Assembly: GCF_009663465.1 (NCBI RefSeq)
Contig: NZ_QXHU01000005.1
Span: forward strand, 91,254-145,532
From: Riemerella anatipestifer
Lineage (GTDB): Bacteria; Bacteroidota; Bacteroidia; Flavobacteriales; Weeksellaceae
Reading direction: 5' to 3'
Length of the DNA stretch: 54,279 nucleotides
Shown here: one piece after another, positions 1 through 9,228 of the stretch
How the letters are laid out: each line of letters opens with the position of its first letter
Position numbering within the stretch: the first letter of the stretch is position 1
Translations under genes and position numbers: made by a program
The notes under the pieces: model-generated
What the model was told of the DNA's origin: nothing
The model's database searches: none
Seen by the model: the letters and a program-made list of their open reading frames with translations, nothing else

Positions 1-515
1 GTTGTTAATTGTTAAATGGTTGGTGGCTATTAGAGCTTGGAGGTTCAGCGGTTCAAAGTTTAAAGTTCTGGGGGTGTAGTTCAATAGCTCCGATGATTCC
101 TTGAATATTTGAACTTTAAACCTTAAACTAAAGCTCTTTGAACTCATAAGAAAACGCCTTTCCCCTCTAAACACACACAAAACGAGAGGAAAGGCTAAGG
201 CAGAAAGACAGCAAAAACTCCCTTTCTGAACGCTAAAAGCACCCAACAAGAACGACCAAGTTGTAAGACAAAACAATGGTGCTTTTAGCAAATATTGATG
301 AAAACTAAAATTAGAATAGGATAAACACGAAAAGCCCCCAACAAAAATTGGCGGAACATTTATAATTAACGATAAAAATCTAGATAAAAAGTAGTATAAT
401 ACGCGTACGCACGTAACTATTCTGTGTGTGTGTTTGCACAATTATTTGGAACTACCAAATTTTTGTGTAAGTTTTTTTCAGTTTCTTGTATGTGGTTGAT
501 AGTGTACTGCATAAA
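1..515. repeat. Left arm of ~520 bp imperfect inverted repeat (HU-gene leader copy)
   Basis: This stretch reads, on the minus strand, as a near copy of 53633-54163, with the same order of hairpins and the same ACGCGTACGC core at 401-410. By homology with the right arm it should be the leader of a second HU-family gene lying on the minus strand just left of the window; that gene is not visible. Compared with the right arm this copy is partly degraded: the promoter-like box reads TAATTGTG instead of TAATTTTG, one stem pair of the hairpin at 330-356 is a G-G mismatch, and the T-run after it is shorter. It also lacks a 15 nt stretch of the right arm. No protein gene is supported here. Confidence 0.85.
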
Positions 516-553
516 CTGGGGCAAACTTATAACCTTTTGTTAAAGTACACAAG

Positions 554-581
554 TTTTTAGAGAGATTTTATTCTCTAAAAA
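554..581. terminator. Hairpin between the inverted repeat and mtaB
   Basis: A 10 bp perfect stem (554-563 with 572-581) encloses an 8 nt loop. The arms are T-rich and A-rich, so it could act as a weak terminator on either strand. No gene reading into it is visible, so the role is uncertain. Confidence 0.35.
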
Positions 582-662
582 TTTACCACATCTCAAGTTA
601 AAGCCTCACTACTCCCCTAAAGTATCCCAGCTACGGATAGTTTTTATCTATATAAAAATCAC

Positions 663-670
663 TAAATTTG
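663..670 (+). promoter_or_regulatory. Promoter -7 box of mtaB
   Basis: TAAATTTG matches the Bacteroidota sigma-A -7 consensus TAnnTTTG and lies 17 nt before the mtaB ATG. No good -33 TTG is visible at normal spacing. Confidence 0.5.
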
Positions 671-687
671 CAGACTTAATTTTTGTC

Positions 688-2034
688 ATGAGTGCTAATT
701 CTAAAACAGCGGCTTACCATACTTTAGGCTGTAAACTTAATTTCGCTGAAACTTCCACCATCGCCAGACAACTGTCTGATGCGGGTTATCAGAAAGTAAG
801 CTTTGATGACAGAGCCGATGTCTATGTAATCAATACCTGTTCGGTAACAGAAAATGCCGACCGTGAGTGCAAAATACATGTAAAAAGAGCTATGAAAGCC
901 AACCCCGAAGGATTGGTAGTGATTGTCGGTTGTTATGCTCAGCTAAAACCCGAAGAAATTTCTAAAATAGAGGGCGTGGATTTGGTATTGGGAGCTAAAG
1001 AGAAATTTAATATACTAAGCTACTTAGAAGATTTAGAAAAAGCTCACAACGAGGGTATCGTTCATTCTTGCGAAATAGAGGAAGCTGATTTTTTCATTGG
1101 TTCTTATTCCATAGGAGACCGCACGAGAGCCTTTTTAAAGGTGCAAGACGGCTGCGACTATAAGTGTACTTACTGCACCATACCTCTAGCACGAGGTATT
1201 TCTAGGTCTGACACTATAGAGAATGTGATTAAAAACGCTCAAGAAATCGCTGCTAAAGACATCAAGGAAATTGTTTTAACAGGAGTGAATATCGGTGATT
1301 ATGGCAAAGGGGAATTTGGTAATAAGAAACACGAACATACTTTTCTAGACCTCATCACAGAGTTGGACAAAGTAGAGGGGATTGAACGCATTAGAATTTC
1401 GTCTATAGAGCCTAACTTATTGAAAAATGAAAGTATAGAACTGGTTGCCCAAAGCAAAAGGTTTGTACCTCACTTTCATATCCCGTTGCAATCTGGTAGT
1501 GATGAACTCCTCAAAAGAATGAAACGCCGCTACCTCACTAAGCTGTATAGAGATAGAGTAGACACCATAAAATCTGTAATGCCTAACGCTGCCATTGGGG
1601 TAGATGTAATTGTGGGCTTCCCTGGAGAAACGGAAGAGCGTTTTTTAGAAACCTACCATTTCCTAAATGAATTGCCTATCTCTTACCTCCATATCTTTAC
1701 TTATTCTGAAAGGGAGAATACCGAAGCCGTGGCAATGGACGGCGTAGTACCTATCTCCGAAAGAAAAAAGAGGAACAAAATGCTTAGGATTCTGTCCGAG
1801 AAGAAAAAGATGGCTTTTTATCAGTCTCAACTTGGGAAAACATTGCCTATCCTTTGGGAACACGAAAATAAAGACGGTATGATGTTCGGCTTTACGGAAA
1901 ATTATGTAAGGGTAAAGAAGCCTTTTGACCAAAGTTCCGTTAATCAAATAGAAACATTAAAACTCAACAAAATAGAAGCAGACGGCACAGTATCGGTCAG
2001 TTCTTCTTTTGAACAATTTTTAGAAAATGCCTAA
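688..2034 (+). CDS. mtaB: tRNA t6A37 methylthiotransferase MtaB
   Basis: Radical-SAM enzyme expected to add a methylthio group to t6A37 in ANN-decoding tRNAs, giving ms2t6A. The 448-residue product has the methylthiotransferase layout. The N-terminal UPF0004 domain carries three cluster cysteines (C15, C51, C82). The radical-SAM motif C156-x3-C160-x2-C163 binds the second 4Fe-4S cluster. A C-terminal TRAM-like segment follows. The YHTLGCKLN start and the CSVTENAD segment are typical of MtaB; MiaB is the other family to consider, and the fit is better to MtaB. The start follows a TAAATTTG promoter box. The gene is monocistronic and converges on argS across a palindromic terminator. Confidence 0.93.
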   Translation: MSANSKTAAYHTLGCKLNFAETSTIARQLSDAGYQKVSFDDRADVYVINTCSVTENADRECKIHVKRAMKANPEGLVVIVGCYAQLKPEEISKIEGVDLVLGAKEKFNILSYLEDLEKAHNEGIVHSCEIEEADFFIGSYSIGDRTRAFLKVQDGCDYKCTYCTIPLARGISRSDTIENVIKNAQEIAAKDIKEIVLTGVNIGDYGKGEFGNKKHEHTFLDLITELDKVEGIERIRISSIEPNLLKNESIELVAQSKRFVPHFHIPLQSGSDELLKRMKRRYLTKLYRDRVDTIKSVMPNAAIGVDVIVGFPGETEERFLETYHFLNELPISYLHIFTYSERENTEAVAMDGVVPISERKKRNKMLRILSEKKKMAFYQSQLGKTLPILWEHENKDGMMFGFTENYVRVKKPFDQSSVNQIETLKLNKIEADGTVSVSSSFEQFLENA

Positions 2035-2040
2035 AAAACA

Positions 2041-2066
2041 AAAGCCTCACAAATTTGTGAGGCTTT
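2041..2066. terminator. Bidirectional terminator between mtaB and argS
   Basis: A perfect 26 bp palindrome built on AAAGCCTCAC and its complement. T-rich sequence follows on both strands, so it can serve both convergent genes. Confidence 0.9.
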
Positions 2067-2087
2067 ATTGTTGGTTTTAATTCTAAT

Positions 2088-3851
2088 TTACATTCTGTTT
2101 ACCACACCAATGCCTAGTAATTCTAGGCCTCTCTTAATGGTTTTTGCTGTAAGAGCAGACAATTTCAGACGCAAGTTTTTAACCGCTGCATCTTCCTGAT
2201 TAAGGATAGGATTGTTCTGATAAAAAGAATTGTACGACTTTACTAAATCATAAATATAATTAGCCAATTGTGCTGGACTAAGCGTCTCTGCCGCCTTAGA
2301 AACTACCGTTTTAAAGTTGCCCAAATGTGTTATAAGCTCTTTTTCATAAGCATTGATTTCTATATCCTCGGCTAAATCCTGTGGTTCATAACCAGCTTTC
2401 TCTAACAACGATTGGATTCTCGCATAAGTATATTGGATAAATGGTCCTGTGTTACCATTAAAGTCTATACTCTCCTCCGGATTAAACAACATCTTTTTCT
2501 TAGGATCTACTTTAAGCATATAGTATTTAAGTGCTCCCTGCCCAACAATCTCGTAAGAACGCTCCTTATCTTCTTCTGGCAAATGTTCTAGTTTCCCTAG
2601 CTCTTGAGCTTTTTCTTTAGCCGTGAGGTACATTTCCTGCATCAAATCGTCTGCATCTACCACTGTTCCCTCTCTTGATTTCATCTTTCCGTGCGGCAAC
2701 TCCACCATTCCATAAGAAAGGTGATACAGATGCTCTGCCCAATCGTAGCCTAGTTTTTTCAAGATTTTAAATAGCACTTGGAAGTGATAATCTTGTTCGT
2801 TTCCTACGGTGTAAATCAGTTTTTGTATATCGTTTTGTTTGAAGCGTTCCACCGCTGTTCCTAAATCCTGTGTCATATAAACGGAAGTACCATCACTACG
2901 CAATAACAACTTTTGATCTAAGCCCTCATCGGATAAATCACACCACACTGAGCCGTCCTCTTTCTGATATAATACTCCTTTAGAAAGCCCTTCTTGTATT
3001 AAATCTTTCCCTAATATATAGGTATTACTCTCGTATTGGATTTGGTCAAAATCAACACCTAATCTTTTATAAGTTTCTCCAAAGCCATCGTAAACCCATT
3101 GATTCATCTTCTGCCACAATTCACGCACCTGAGGATTTTCTTGCTCCCAATCTAGAAGCATCTTTTGTGCTTCCACAAAAATTGGAGCTTGCTTTTTAGC
3201 TTCGTCCTCTCCTAAGCCATTTTCTACAAGATGTTGGATTTCTTTCTTGTATTCTTGGTCAAATTTAACATAGTAATTTCCTACTAGTTTATCTCCCTTC
3301 AGCCCTGAATCAGCAGGGGTTTCACCATTACCAAACTTTTCCCACGCCAACATAGACTTACAAATATGGATTCCTCTATCATTAACAATTTGAGTTTTGA
3401 TAACATCGTACCCTGCTTCTTTCAGTATTTGAGCAACTGAATAACCCAAAAGAATATTTCTAATATGCCCTAAATGGAGTGGTTTATTAGTATTAGGAGA
3501 AGAATACTCTACCATTACGGTTTGGTTCTTAGGTGTAACTGTTCCAAAATTTCGCTCTTCTGCTTTAAAACTTTCTATGAAATATTTATTTTTAACTTTA
3601 AGATTGAGAAAACCTTTAACTACATTAAAGCCTTCTACAAAATCACTAGAATTTATTAAAGCCTCGCCTATCTCTTGCCCCAACGCATCTGGGCTCTTCT
3701 TAAGTTGTTTCACCAAAGGAAATATTACCACCGTAAAATCTCCTTCAAAATCTGTTTTATTTTCTTGTACCTCCAAAGTTATATTTTGAAGCCCATATAC
3801 AGACTCCACAACTTGAGCAATACTTTCTCTTATATATTCTTTAATATCCAT
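2088..3851 (-). CDS. argS: Arginyl-tRNA synthetase
   Basis: Class I synthetase charging tRNA-Arg in the cytoplasm. The 587 residues show the N-terminal Add-1-type domain, the HIGH signature as HLGH at 126-129 (context NTNKPLHLGHIRN), a KMSKS-like loop KMKSREG, and the C-terminal DALR anticodon-binding domain (GPFIQYTYARIQSLL onward). Length is normal for bacterial ArgS. The ATG follows a TATATTTG box at 3874-3881. Upstream is the terminator of the SusC/SusD unit, so argS is probably transcribed alone. Confidence 0.97.
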   Translation of the reverse strand: MDIKEYIRESIAQVVESVYGLQNITLEVQENKTDFEGDFTVVIFPLVKQLKKSPDALGQEIGEALINSSDFVEGFNVVKGFLNLKVKNKYFIESFKAEERNFGTVTPKNQTVMVEYSSPNTNKPLHLGHIRNILLGYSVAQILKEAGYDVIKTQIVNDRGIHICKSMLAWEKFGNGETPADSGLKGDKLVGNYYVKFDQEYKKEIQHLVENGLGEDEAKKQAPIFVEAQKMLLDWEQENPQVRELWQKMNQWVYDGFGETYKRLGVDFDQIQYESNTYILGKDLIQEGLSKGVLYQKEDGSVWCDLSDEGLDQKLLLRSDGTSVYMTQDLGTAVERFKQNDIQKLIYTVGNEQDYHFQVLFKILKKLGYDWAEHLYHLSYGMVELPHGKMKSREGTVVDADDLMQEMYLTAKEKAQELGKLEHLPEEDKERSYEIVGQGALKYYMLKVDPKKKMLFNPEESIDFNGNTGPFIQYTYARIQSLLEKAGYEPQDLAEDIEINAYEKELITHLGNFKTVVSKAAETLSPAQLANYIYDLVKSYNSFYQNNPILNQEDAAVKNLRLKLSALTAKTIKRGLELLGIGVVNRM

Positions 3852-3873
3852 TAACCATTTTGTTTTAACTCTG

Positions 3874-3881
3874 CAAATATA
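3874..3881 (-). promoter_or_regulatory. Promoter -7 box of argS
   Basis: Read on the minus strand this is TATATTTG (TAnnTTTG), 22 nt before the argS ATG. Its -33 position falls in the adjacent terminator and is not a clear TTG. Confidence 0.45.
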
Positions 3882-3891
3882 CGCAAATAAA

Positions 3892-3913
3892 AAACCACCC
3901 CGAAAGGTGGTTT
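3892..3913 (-). terminator. Terminator of the susCD-like operon
   Basis: An 8 bp stem (AAACCACC with GGTGGTTT) has a 6 nt loop. On the minus strand it runs into TTTTTTATTT, directly after the SusD-like stop. Confidence 0.85.
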
Positions 3914-3920
3914 GATTACT

Positions 3921-5435
3921 TTATTTTAACCAAAATGGTGAAAACTGATTAATTGTAAATGCATCTTCAACAGTCATTTTGGGTACATTGGCAGAGTTAG
4001 ATGTGTATTCAGAAGCTGGATACACCAGTCTATACGGTTTATTTGCTCTTTGAGCATTTTCTGCTAAAGGTGTCCTAGGATAGCCTGTTTTAATATAATT
4101 AATATATGTTTCTATGCCATGATAATTAGTTAATGCAATCCATCTTTGATATTGAATTGCCTCTAACTTATCGCTTGAGCCAGCCCACCCCATACCAGAT
4201 TTACTATCAATAGCAACTATATATCCAGCAGCTCTATCACCAACACCATGAAATTGAAAAGATGCCTCAATACCCTTATAAAAATGCTGTTGAGCATTAG
4301 AAAAATAGGAAGGATATGCTATTGCAGCATCAGCCTGTAAAAATTCACTTTCACTATTTAGCATTAAATATCCATCCATGGAAGAGCCCTCATTCGCATC
4401 TTTCATAAAATTCCCTCCTATCCACGAGAAAGTTGATTCCTTTTTAGTAGCATCTTTGGGAGAACCTTGTACTACACCAACAACTTTCCCACTCCTAAGA
4501 CTGAATAGGGAAGAAGCACGAGGATCCTCCACTCCAGAATCAGTACCATTCAGTTTGTTTGCTATATGCGCAGATGCCTTATATAATCTCCATCCATATG
4601 TATTCACTGTTCCATCTACTTGTCTAATACCAATTGCACTATACAACGGATTTTGGTTACTAGAAGTTGCTGCACTATATCCTGGATTAATCGTTACATC
4701 AAAATCTATAAATGATGCCCCTACTAGTGTCGGAAGCTGACTCATAACAAATGCCCTAGCAGCAGCATCGGTAGTCTTAGACTGCCTCACTAAGTATCTA
4801 AGTTTTACAGTATTAGCAAACTTTTTCCATTTCCCCATATCTCCCCCCATAATCACATCTTCATCTGGGTTTACTTTATTAGCATCTGTAGGGGAAGTAG
4901 AGTCAATAAGATTCAGAGCTTCGTTAATTTCTAAAACCAAAGCCTTATATACATCTTGAGCTTTATCATATTTAGCAGCAACATTAGATTGACCTTTAAA
5001 TGCTTCTGAATAAGGAACATCATTGTATAAATCAACAATGTACTGCATATAATGAGCTTTAAGAATTTTAGCTATAGCTCTATGATATGGCAAAGATTTT
5101 GAGGATTCAGAATCTATAATACTTTGTAATCTTGCTACAGAAATATAAGTATTATTCCATATACTTTGATAAAAACTTGCGTCAATATTCAAGTTTGTTT
5201 CCTTAGTTAAAGGATTCCCAAAATAATAAACATTACCTGACCATGAATTCATAAATACATTCCCTAACAAATTCATAGACGATGCCTGCACAGCGTAGGT
5301 TGATGTCTCTGCTGCAGAAAGCCTTTGCCTTGCCGAAACTTGATCCAACGAAGGATGATTAGGGCTAATATTATCATCTAATCTACACGATATCAACGAC
5401 AAACCAACCAACGAGGTTAAGATATATTTTCTCAT
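3921..5435 (-). CDS. SusD/RagB-family nutrient-binding outer-membrane lipoprotein
   Basis: Surface lipoprotein expected to act as the substrate-binding lid of the SusC-type transporter encoded just upstream. The signal peptide ends in the lipobox LISC with C17 as the lipidated cysteine, followed by acidic RLDD. The rest (504 aa in total) resembles the SusD-like_2 group: alpha-helical TPR core early (around 95-160) and a C-terminal ending MTVEDAFTINQFSPFWLK. It lies 13 nt after the SusC-like gene on the same strand, so the two are co-transcribed. No glycan-degrading enzyme is nearby, so the substrate cannot be named; peptides or other oligomers are as likely as glycans. Confidence 0.9.
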   Translation of the reverse strand: MRKYILTSLVGLSLISCRLDDNISPNHPSLDQVSARQRLSAAETSTYAVQASSMNLLGNVFMNSWSGNVYYFGNPLTKETNLNIDASFYQSIWNNTYISVARLQSIIDSESSKSLPYHRAIAKILKAHYMQYIVDLYNDVPYSEAFKGQSNVAAKYDKAQDVYKALVLEINEALNLIDSTSPTDANKVNPDEDVIMGGDMGKWKKFANTVKLRYLVRQSKTTDAAARAFVMSQLPTLVGASFIDFDVTINPGYSAATSSNQNPLYSAIGIRQVDGTVNTYGWRLYKASAHIANKLNGTDSGVEDPRASSLFSLRSGKVVGVVQGSPKDATKKESTFSWIGGNFMKDANEGSSMDGYLMLNSESEFLQADAAIAYPSYFSNAQQHFYKGIEASFQFHGVGDRAAGYIVAIDSKSGMGWAGSSDKLEAIQYQRWIALTNYHGIETYINYIKTGYPRTPLAENAQRANKPYRLVYPASEYTSNSANVPKMTVEDAFTINQFSPFWLK

Positions 5436-5448
5436 CTTACTTTATTTT

Positions 5449-8409
5449 TTAAAATTTAACATTTAGTGACATACCATAAGTCTTTACAGACGGATACTGA
5501 CTTCCTGAAGCGTAGCCTTGTGCATTACCCGTAGTATTTGAAGTCTCAGGATCGTTATAATTCAAATTATCCTTAGCTAATTTTATAAATGGATTTCTTG
5601 CATGTAACCCAAACGTTACTTCTCTCAAACCAGAATTTTTAACTAATTCCTTTGGTAAAGTATAGCTTAATGAGAGTTCTCTTACTTTCAATGCCGTAGC
5701 GTCTATAATAAAATTTTCTCCAATTCTATTGTATATACTAGAATAATAGGTACTAACATCAGCATAGCTGTTCCCTCCTGTTTTTACAGTAGTGTTAGGA
5801 GTATAAGCCCCAGATACTGGATCTTTGTATGATGAGTTCGGCATTACAAAACCTCCTTGATTTCGATCAAATTGCCCTGATTCATACAAACCTCCATTGA
5901 ACGCCATATCTGCCGCAACACCTGCGAAGAAATAATGTCCTGTTCTATAATCTAATACAGCCCCTAACCTAAGTCCTTTAAATTCCAGTGATGTAGTAAA
6001 GCCTAAAATGTGTTTTGGCGCTGTTGTGCCAAATTCTCTTAAATCCTGAGTATATAAAGGATTACCTGTATTATAATTAACTATTACCCTACCGTTTTCA
6101 TCCCTTTGATAAGCATTGGCTTTAATTAGAGGAAATAACCATCCCTTTTTAGCATAAATACCAACCATTGAATTGGAACCTAGATTTACTTCATCAGAAT
6201 CATCTGTCACTTTTAGGATTTCAGACTCTGCTCTAGCGTATGAAAAATTTAGTTCCCATTTAAAATCACGACTCCTAACTGGTGTTAAACCTAAATCAAC
6301 TTCAAAGCCCTTAGTTCTCATCTCTCCAACATTTATCAAACTCCTAGTAATACCTGAAGTATTAGATGTTGATTGATAAGTAATCAAGTCTTTTGTATCC
6401 TGTTGATAAACTGACCCACTTAATGTTATTCTATCTTTAAAGAAACCTAAATTAACAGAGACTTCTTTACTAATCACAAACTCTGGTCTAATATTTTCAC
6501 TAGTTGGTCCCGTCTGGTTAACAAAACTTAGACCTCCTCTTGAATAAGGATACCCTGAACCCACTACTGCATAAGGATTAACATCATACCAACCAATAGA
6601 GCTTGAGTTACCTACTTTTGTCCAGTTTGCCGATAGTTTCATATAATTTAGAACATTTCCGCCGAACCCTTTAAATGCCTTAGTAGGCACAAATGATAAA
6701 CCTACTGACGGGTAAAAATAAGAATTGTTATTCTTCGGAAGAACAGAAGACCACTCATTTCTTGCTGTTGCGTTCAAGAATAAGAAATCTCTATATGCTA
6801 AATCAACATTAGCAAAGAATGCATAACTATTCATATGATACTCTCCATTACTAAGAGAACTTGGAATAGCTGGTTTTTTAATATTATACACAGTATATAA
6901 TCCTGGTACATCTAATAAATCTCCTCCAGCGGTATTTACATTATATGTTCTATCCTGATAATTATGACCAACATTAGCCTTTAGATTAATATTGTCGTTA
7001 ATATCATAATCAAAATTAACAATCAAATCACCATAATAGTTTGATGTAAAACTACCACTTTTATAAAGCCAAGATGCTTGCCCCTTGACACTTGGGGACA
7101 TATAATTATCCCAATCATCTCCATATCTAAGTCCTGTTGTTGTTGTATTCTGTAAGTTGGCAGTATATTTTACCGAAATATTTTTATTGAGCTCATAACC
7201 AATCCCTGCCGTAGCATTAAAGAAATTACTTTGATTATTGTATCTTATATGCTTTATAACCCAATAGGGATTTCTATAATATACATTCCAAGCAAACGCT
7301 ACATCTGGATAATTTTTATACATTGTAATAGGCGCATCTGCTGAAGACTGCAACAAATCATGATACAAACCAGAATCTGTCTCAGACATTTTCTTTTTGA
7401 TGTAATTAAAGCTTCCTTCAACAGTCCACTTACCCATCTTAACACCTCCTTTAAACAAAGCTGATGTTCTATCCAATCTATCATCTTGTACCACAAAATC
7501 TCTTCTCATATGCCCTAAAGATAACAAGGCATACTTCCCGTTTTCCCCAGCATTCAAAGTAATATCATTTGAAAAAATAGAACCTACATTGAAGAAATCC
7601 TTAACATTATCCCTTCCAAAAGGAGCATACTTACTAAATATAGATGCTGGCGAATCTCCTCCTTCTGTATAATCTGAAGCATCAAAAGTTATTTCTCCAT
7701 TCCCATCATAGTCATATAGTGGTAACCCATAAGGAACCACCCTATCCTTCCATTTAGAATCTGAAAATGCTGGTCCCCATGCACCATTTTCAACATTAAT
7801 TTTAAGTCCATCCCAACCTTGACCGTAATTCCTTTGGCGTTTTGGAAGGTAAGCAACCGTCTGAAAATCAACAGTCCCACTATACGAAACATTTATTTTC
7901 CCATTCTTAGTTCCATTCTTCGTATTAACAATAATAACCCCATTCACCCCCTGAGCACCATAAAGAGCCGCCCCTTGCGCTCCTTTAATCACGTTAACCG
8001 ACTCAATAACCTCTGGTGGCAACTGCTGAAAAACTGAAGCACTAGAAATCACATTATCTATTACCACTAGGGCTTGATTATTACCAGTAATAGAACGTCT
8101 CCCCCTTAGTACAATACTATTGGAATCCTGCACCCCACTATTAGTTTGGTCAATTTGTAAACCTGATACTTTACCCGCTAATGCCTGAATAGCATTTGAG
8201 TTACCAGCTTGATTAAGTTGCTCTGCATTCACGACTTGCTGAGTAGATGTCACTGCATCTGCTTTTTTCTTTATACCTAAAGCACCAGTAATCACCACTC
8301 CTTCAATGTCTTTTGTTTTTACTGTATCCTTCTTTACCTTCTGTGCATCTATTGTTACAAAAGATGAAGTAAGAACTACAGCTAAAACGCTTGTTGTTAA
8401 TTTCTTCAT
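5449..8409 (-). CDS. SusC/RagA-family TonB-linked outer-membrane transporter
   Basis: TonB-dependent barrel that would import a substrate captured by the downstream SusD-like lipoprotein. It is 986 aa with a signal peptide (cleavage near TIDAQ). After a short linker comes the SusC-type plug, including GVVITGALG, LRGRRSITGNN and VIKGAQGAALYGAQGVNGVIIV. A long barrel follows, ending in the aromatic MSLNVKF. The usual N-terminal CarboxypepD_reg-like domain of many SusC proteins is absent; the mature protein goes almost straight into a TonB-box/plug region. It is the first gene of a two-gene unit closed by the 3892-3913 terminator. Confidence 0.95.
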   Translation of the reverse strand: MKKLTTSVLAVVLTSSFVTIDAQKVKKDTVKTKDIEGVVITGALGIKKKADAVTSTQQVVNAEQLNQAGNSNAIQALAGKVSGLQIDQTNSGVQDSNSIVLRGRRSITGNNQALVVIDNVISSASVFQQLPPEVIESVNVIKGAQGAALYGAQGVNGVIIVNTKNGTKNGKINVSYSGTVDFQTVAYLPKRQRNYGQGWDGLKINVENGAWGPAFSDSKWKDRVVPYGLPLYDYDGNGEITFDASDYTEGGDSPASIFSKYAPFGRDNVKDFFNVGSIFSNDITLNAGENGKYALLSLGHMRRDFVVQDDRLDRTSALFKGGVKMGKWTVEGSFNYIKKKMSETDSGLYHDLLQSSADAPITMYKNYPDVAFAWNVYYRNPYWVIKHIRYNNQSNFFNATAGIGYELNKNISVKYTANLQNTTTTGLRYGDDWDNYMSPSVKGQASWLYKSGSFTSNYYGDLIVNFDYDINDNINLKANVGHNYQDRTYNVNTAGGDLLDVPGLYTVYNIKKPAIPSSLSNGEYHMNSYAFFANVDLAYRDFLFLNATARNEWSSVLPKNNNSYFYPSVGLSFVPTKAFKGFGGNVLNYMKLSANWTKVGNSSSIGWYDVNPYAVVGSGYPYSRGGLSFVNQTGPTSENIRPEFVISKEVSVNLGFFKDRITLSGSVYQQDTKDLITYQSTSNTSGITRSLINVGEMRTKGFEVDLGLTPVRSRDFKWELNFSYARAESEILKVTDDSDEVNLGSNSMVGIYAKKGWLFPLIKANAYQRDENGRVIVNYNTGNPLYTQDLREFGTTAPKHILGFTTSLEFKGLRLGAVLDYRTGHYFFAGVAADMAFNGGLYESGQFDRNQGGFVMPNSSYKDPVSGAYTPNTTVKTGGNSYADVSTYYSSIYNRIGENFIIDATALKVRELSLSYTLPKELVKNSGLREVTFGLHARNPFIKLAKDNLNYNDPETSNTTGNAQGYASGSQYPSVKTYGMSLNVKF

Positions 8410-8492
8410 ATCAAAATAAATTTTTCACTGAACAATTTTATAACATTATCTTAACATATGCAATAAGTAAGTTAAATTTTCTTAAAAAAGTT

Positions 8493-8500
8493 TACTTTTG
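8493..8500 (+). promoter_or_regulatory. Promoter -7 box of rnhB
   Basis: TACTTTTG matches TAnnTTTG and lies 40 nt before the ATG at 8541, in the divergent gap with the SusC-like gene. Confidence 0.5.
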
Positions 8501-8540
8501 CGAAAGTAATAATCACATATTTTATTTTTAATTGATCTTT

Positions 8541-9125
8541 ATGAAATTGATAAAAAAATGGTCTGAAAATTATATAGAAGCAGGTTGTGATGAGGCAGGG
8601 AGAGGATGTCTATGTGGTCCCGTGGTTGCAGCAGCGGTTATTTTAGATGAAAATTTTGAACAAAACCTCATCAATGACTCCAAAAAACTTAATTTTAAAA
8701 CAAGAAATGAACTTGATTTATATATTAAAAATAATGCTTTAGATTATGCTATAGCAGAACTCTCTCCTGCTTTTATTGATGAACATAATATTCTAAATGC
8801 AAGTATACACGCTATGCATCTTGCTTTAGATAAACTAACCATTCGTCCAGAACTTATTTTAGTAGATGGTAATAGGTTTAAGCCCTATCCTTTCACGCCA
8901 CACGAGTGTATTATAAAAGGAGATTCTAAGGTTTTATCTATTGCTGCAGCTTCTATTTTAGCCAAAAACTACAGAGATCATATTATGATTAAACTCCACG
9001 AAGAATATCCAGAATATGGCTGGAACAAAAACTTTGGTTATGCTACTAAACAGCACCGAGAGGCTCTTAATAAACTAGGTCCTACCATACATCACCGAAA
9101 ATCCTTCAGATTAGACTATAATTAA
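8541..9125 (+). CDS. rnhB: Ribonuclease HII
   Basis: Removes misincorporated ribonucleotides and RNA from RNA-DNA hybrids in the cytoplasm. From ATG 8541 the product is 194 aa, a normal RNase HII length. Active-site acidic residues are visible: D17-E18 in AGCDEAGRG, D109 in LVDGNRF and D128 in KGDSK, followed by SIAAASILAKNYRD. The open frame extends 9 nt upstream to a TTG, but ATG 8541 is the better start, since family members begin a few residues before the DEAGRG motif. It converges on yidC over a strong terminator. Confidence 0.95.
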   Translation: MKLIKKWSENYIEAGCDEAGRGCLCGPVVAAAVILDENFEQNLINDSKKLNFKTRNELDLYIKNNALDYAIAELSPAFIDEHNILNASIHAMHLALDKLTIRPELILVDGNRFKPYPFTPHECIIKGDSKVLSIAAASILAKNYRDHIMIKLHEEYPEYGWNKNFGYATKQHREALNKLGPTIHHRKSFRLDYN

Positions 9126-9172
9126 AAATATGATAAAAATCATTTCTTTAGTTTAACAAATTGTTAATAAAA

Positions 9173-9207
9173 AAATAACCTCAAAATTATCGGTTTTGAG
9201 GTTATTT
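9173..9207. terminator. Bidirectional terminator between rnhB and yidC
   Basis: A 14 bp perfect stem (AAATAACCTCAAAA and its complement) with a 7 nt loop. T-rich flanks on both strands fit the convergent arrangement. Confidence 0.9.
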
Positions 9208-9228
9208 ATAATGGTTCTAAATTTTTTT

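Noticed and set aside
8532-8540. TTG start for rnhB three codons upstream
   Set aside because: ATG 8541 gives the normal family N-terminus.
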